In this document: positions 7,538-7,897 of the stretch, in pieces | Numbering within the stretch: position 1 is the stretch's first letter | How the letters are laid out: the number at the start of each line of letters is the position of its first letter | Source of the DNA: an uncultured Flavobacteriales bacterium | Lineage (GTDB): Bacteria > Bacteroidota > Bacteroidia > CAIKAF01 | NCBI GenBank assembly: GCA_937925455.1 | Contig: CALEWF010000118.1 | Coordinates: 1 to 7,897, forward strand | Direction: 5' to 3' | DNA: 7,897 nucleotides | Made by a program: the position numbers and the translations under genes | Notes under the pieces: model-generated | What the model was told of the DNA's origin: nothing | Database searches by the model: none | The model's input: the letters and a program-made list of their open reading frames with translations, nothing else

Positions 7538-7546
7538 TATATTTGC
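7538..7546 (+). promoter_or_regulatory. Bacteroidota-type -7 element (TATATTTGC) for the export permease gene
   Basis: TATATTTGC is an exact match to the TAnnTTTG -7 consensus of Bacteroidota sigma-ABfA promoters. It lies 58 bases before the TTG start at 7604, so transcription starting about 7 bases after it would give a leader of about 50 bases. No clear TTG/TTTG -33 element stands 17-23 bases upstream, where the DNA is a T-run, so only half of the promoter is supported. Confidence 0.4.
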
Positions 7547-7550
7547 ATAT

Positions 7551-7580
7551 ATGCTTTTACAAGTTTGTAAATTTAAGCAT
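7551..7580. promoter_or_regulatory. Composite dyad in the divergent intergenic region, possible operator
   Basis: A perfect 14-bp dyad, TTACAA-GT-TTGTAA (7557-7570), is flanked by a second inverted pair, ATGCTT (7551-7556) and AAGCAT (7575-7580), with a 4-base offset on the right. It sits between the start codons of the minus-strand secreted protein (7515) and the plus-strand permease (7604), immediately downstream of the permease -7 element. This is where an operator or a leader hairpin would be expected. No regulator is encoded in the window. Confidence 0.4.
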
Positions 7581-7598
7581 TCTAAATCTTAAAATCAA
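7568..7598 (-). promoter_or_regulatory. Candidate promoter of the secreted protein gene
   Basis: On the minus strand, TTG (plus coordinates 7596-7598) is followed after 20 bases by TAAATTTA (7568-7575). The latter matches TAnnTTTG except for the last base. Transcription starting about 7 bases further on would give a leader of roughly 45 bases before the ATG at 7515. The spacing suits a Bacteroidota -33/-7 pair, but the AT-rich background makes chance matches easy. Confidence 0.25.
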
Positions 7599-7603
7599 TT
7601 GTT

Positions 7604-7897
7604 TTGAAAACAATAATCAGTTCAGAAAACGATTCTCTTGGATTTAAACTTAAAGAATTATTATCATACAGGGAGCTAATACAGCTTTTAGCATATCGTG
7701 ATTTTAAAGTTAGATATGCACAAACATTTTTAGGTTTTTTATGGGTAATGATTCAACCATTATTAACCTTATTGATTTTTATTTTTGTTTTTGACAAAGC
7801 TTTAAAAATAAATACTCTTAATGTGCCTTACCCTGTCTTTATGATGAGTGGCATGATAACATGGTCGCTTTTTTCATATATTTTGAATCAGTCTGGA
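7604..7897 (+). CDS. ABC-2 type polysaccharide export permease, N-terminal 98 codons (runs off the window)
   Basis: The frame from 7604 stays open to the window edge (98 codons). It carries the N-terminal signature of polysaccharide/polyol-phosphate ABC export permeases of the Wzm/KpsM/TagG type: LAYRDFKVRYAQ (29-40), then TFLGFLWVMIQPLLTLLIFI (41-60) as the first membrane segment, then VPYPVFMMSGMITWSLF (74-90) entering the second. Family members are about 260-290 residues, so roughly a third is present. With its ATPase partner, expected downstream, it would flip a lipid-linked O-antigen or capsule chain across the inner membrane. The start is a TTG: the frame is closed by a stop at 7583-7585 and no ATG occurs before the conserved region, so TTG 7604 fits best. 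The gene is divergent from the secreted protein gene. Confidence 0.9.
   Translation, partial: MKTIISSENDSLGFKLKELLSYRELIQLLAYRDFKVRYAQTFLGFLWVMIQPLLTLLIFIFVFDKALKINTLNVPYPVFMMSGMITWSLFSYILNQSG

Overview
The window looks like part of a surface-polysaccharide locus from a member of the Bacteroidota. The main evidence is the large minus-strand protein: it has a signal peptide, many PKD/Ig-like modules and a C-terminal type IX secretion (T9SS) sorting domain, a system restricted to that phylum. Supporting signs are the absence of clear Shine-Dalgarno sequences, a TAnnTTTG-type -7 promoter element, and moderately AT-rich DNA.

Layout. Positions 1-298 hold no convincing gene; they carry two imperfect inverted-repeat elements (about 1-90 and 138-223). 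Next is a tight plus-strand run: gmd (299-1381), fcl (1374-2297, overlapping gmd by 8 bases) and an uncharacterised polytopic membrane protein (2313-3695, 15 bases after fcl). Positions 3696-4047 separate convergent genes. They contain an all-AT hairpin and a 206-base GC-rich island (about 67% G+C) that folds into a very long hairpin. A 1155-residue secreted protein is encoded on the minus strand (4048-7515). A short divergent promoter region (7516-7603) with a composite dyad leads into the first 98 codons of an ABC-2 type polysaccharide export permease, which runs off the right edge.

How the genes fit together. Gmd and Fcl convert GDP-D-mannose to GDP-L-fucose, a cytoplasmic sugar donor. The membrane protein beside them has the look of a glycan-assembly integral membrane protein (polymerase-like), but this is inference. 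The permease would move a lipid-linked polysaccharide across the inner membrane. The T9SS cargo protein is a separate, oppositely transcribed unit. A functional tie is possible because T9SS substrates are often anchored to a special lipopolysaccharide, but it is not shown here.

The most unusual items are the GC-rich hairpin island, the alternating cysteine pattern in the secreted protein, and the uncharacterised membrane protein. No complete novel defence or mobile system is visible.
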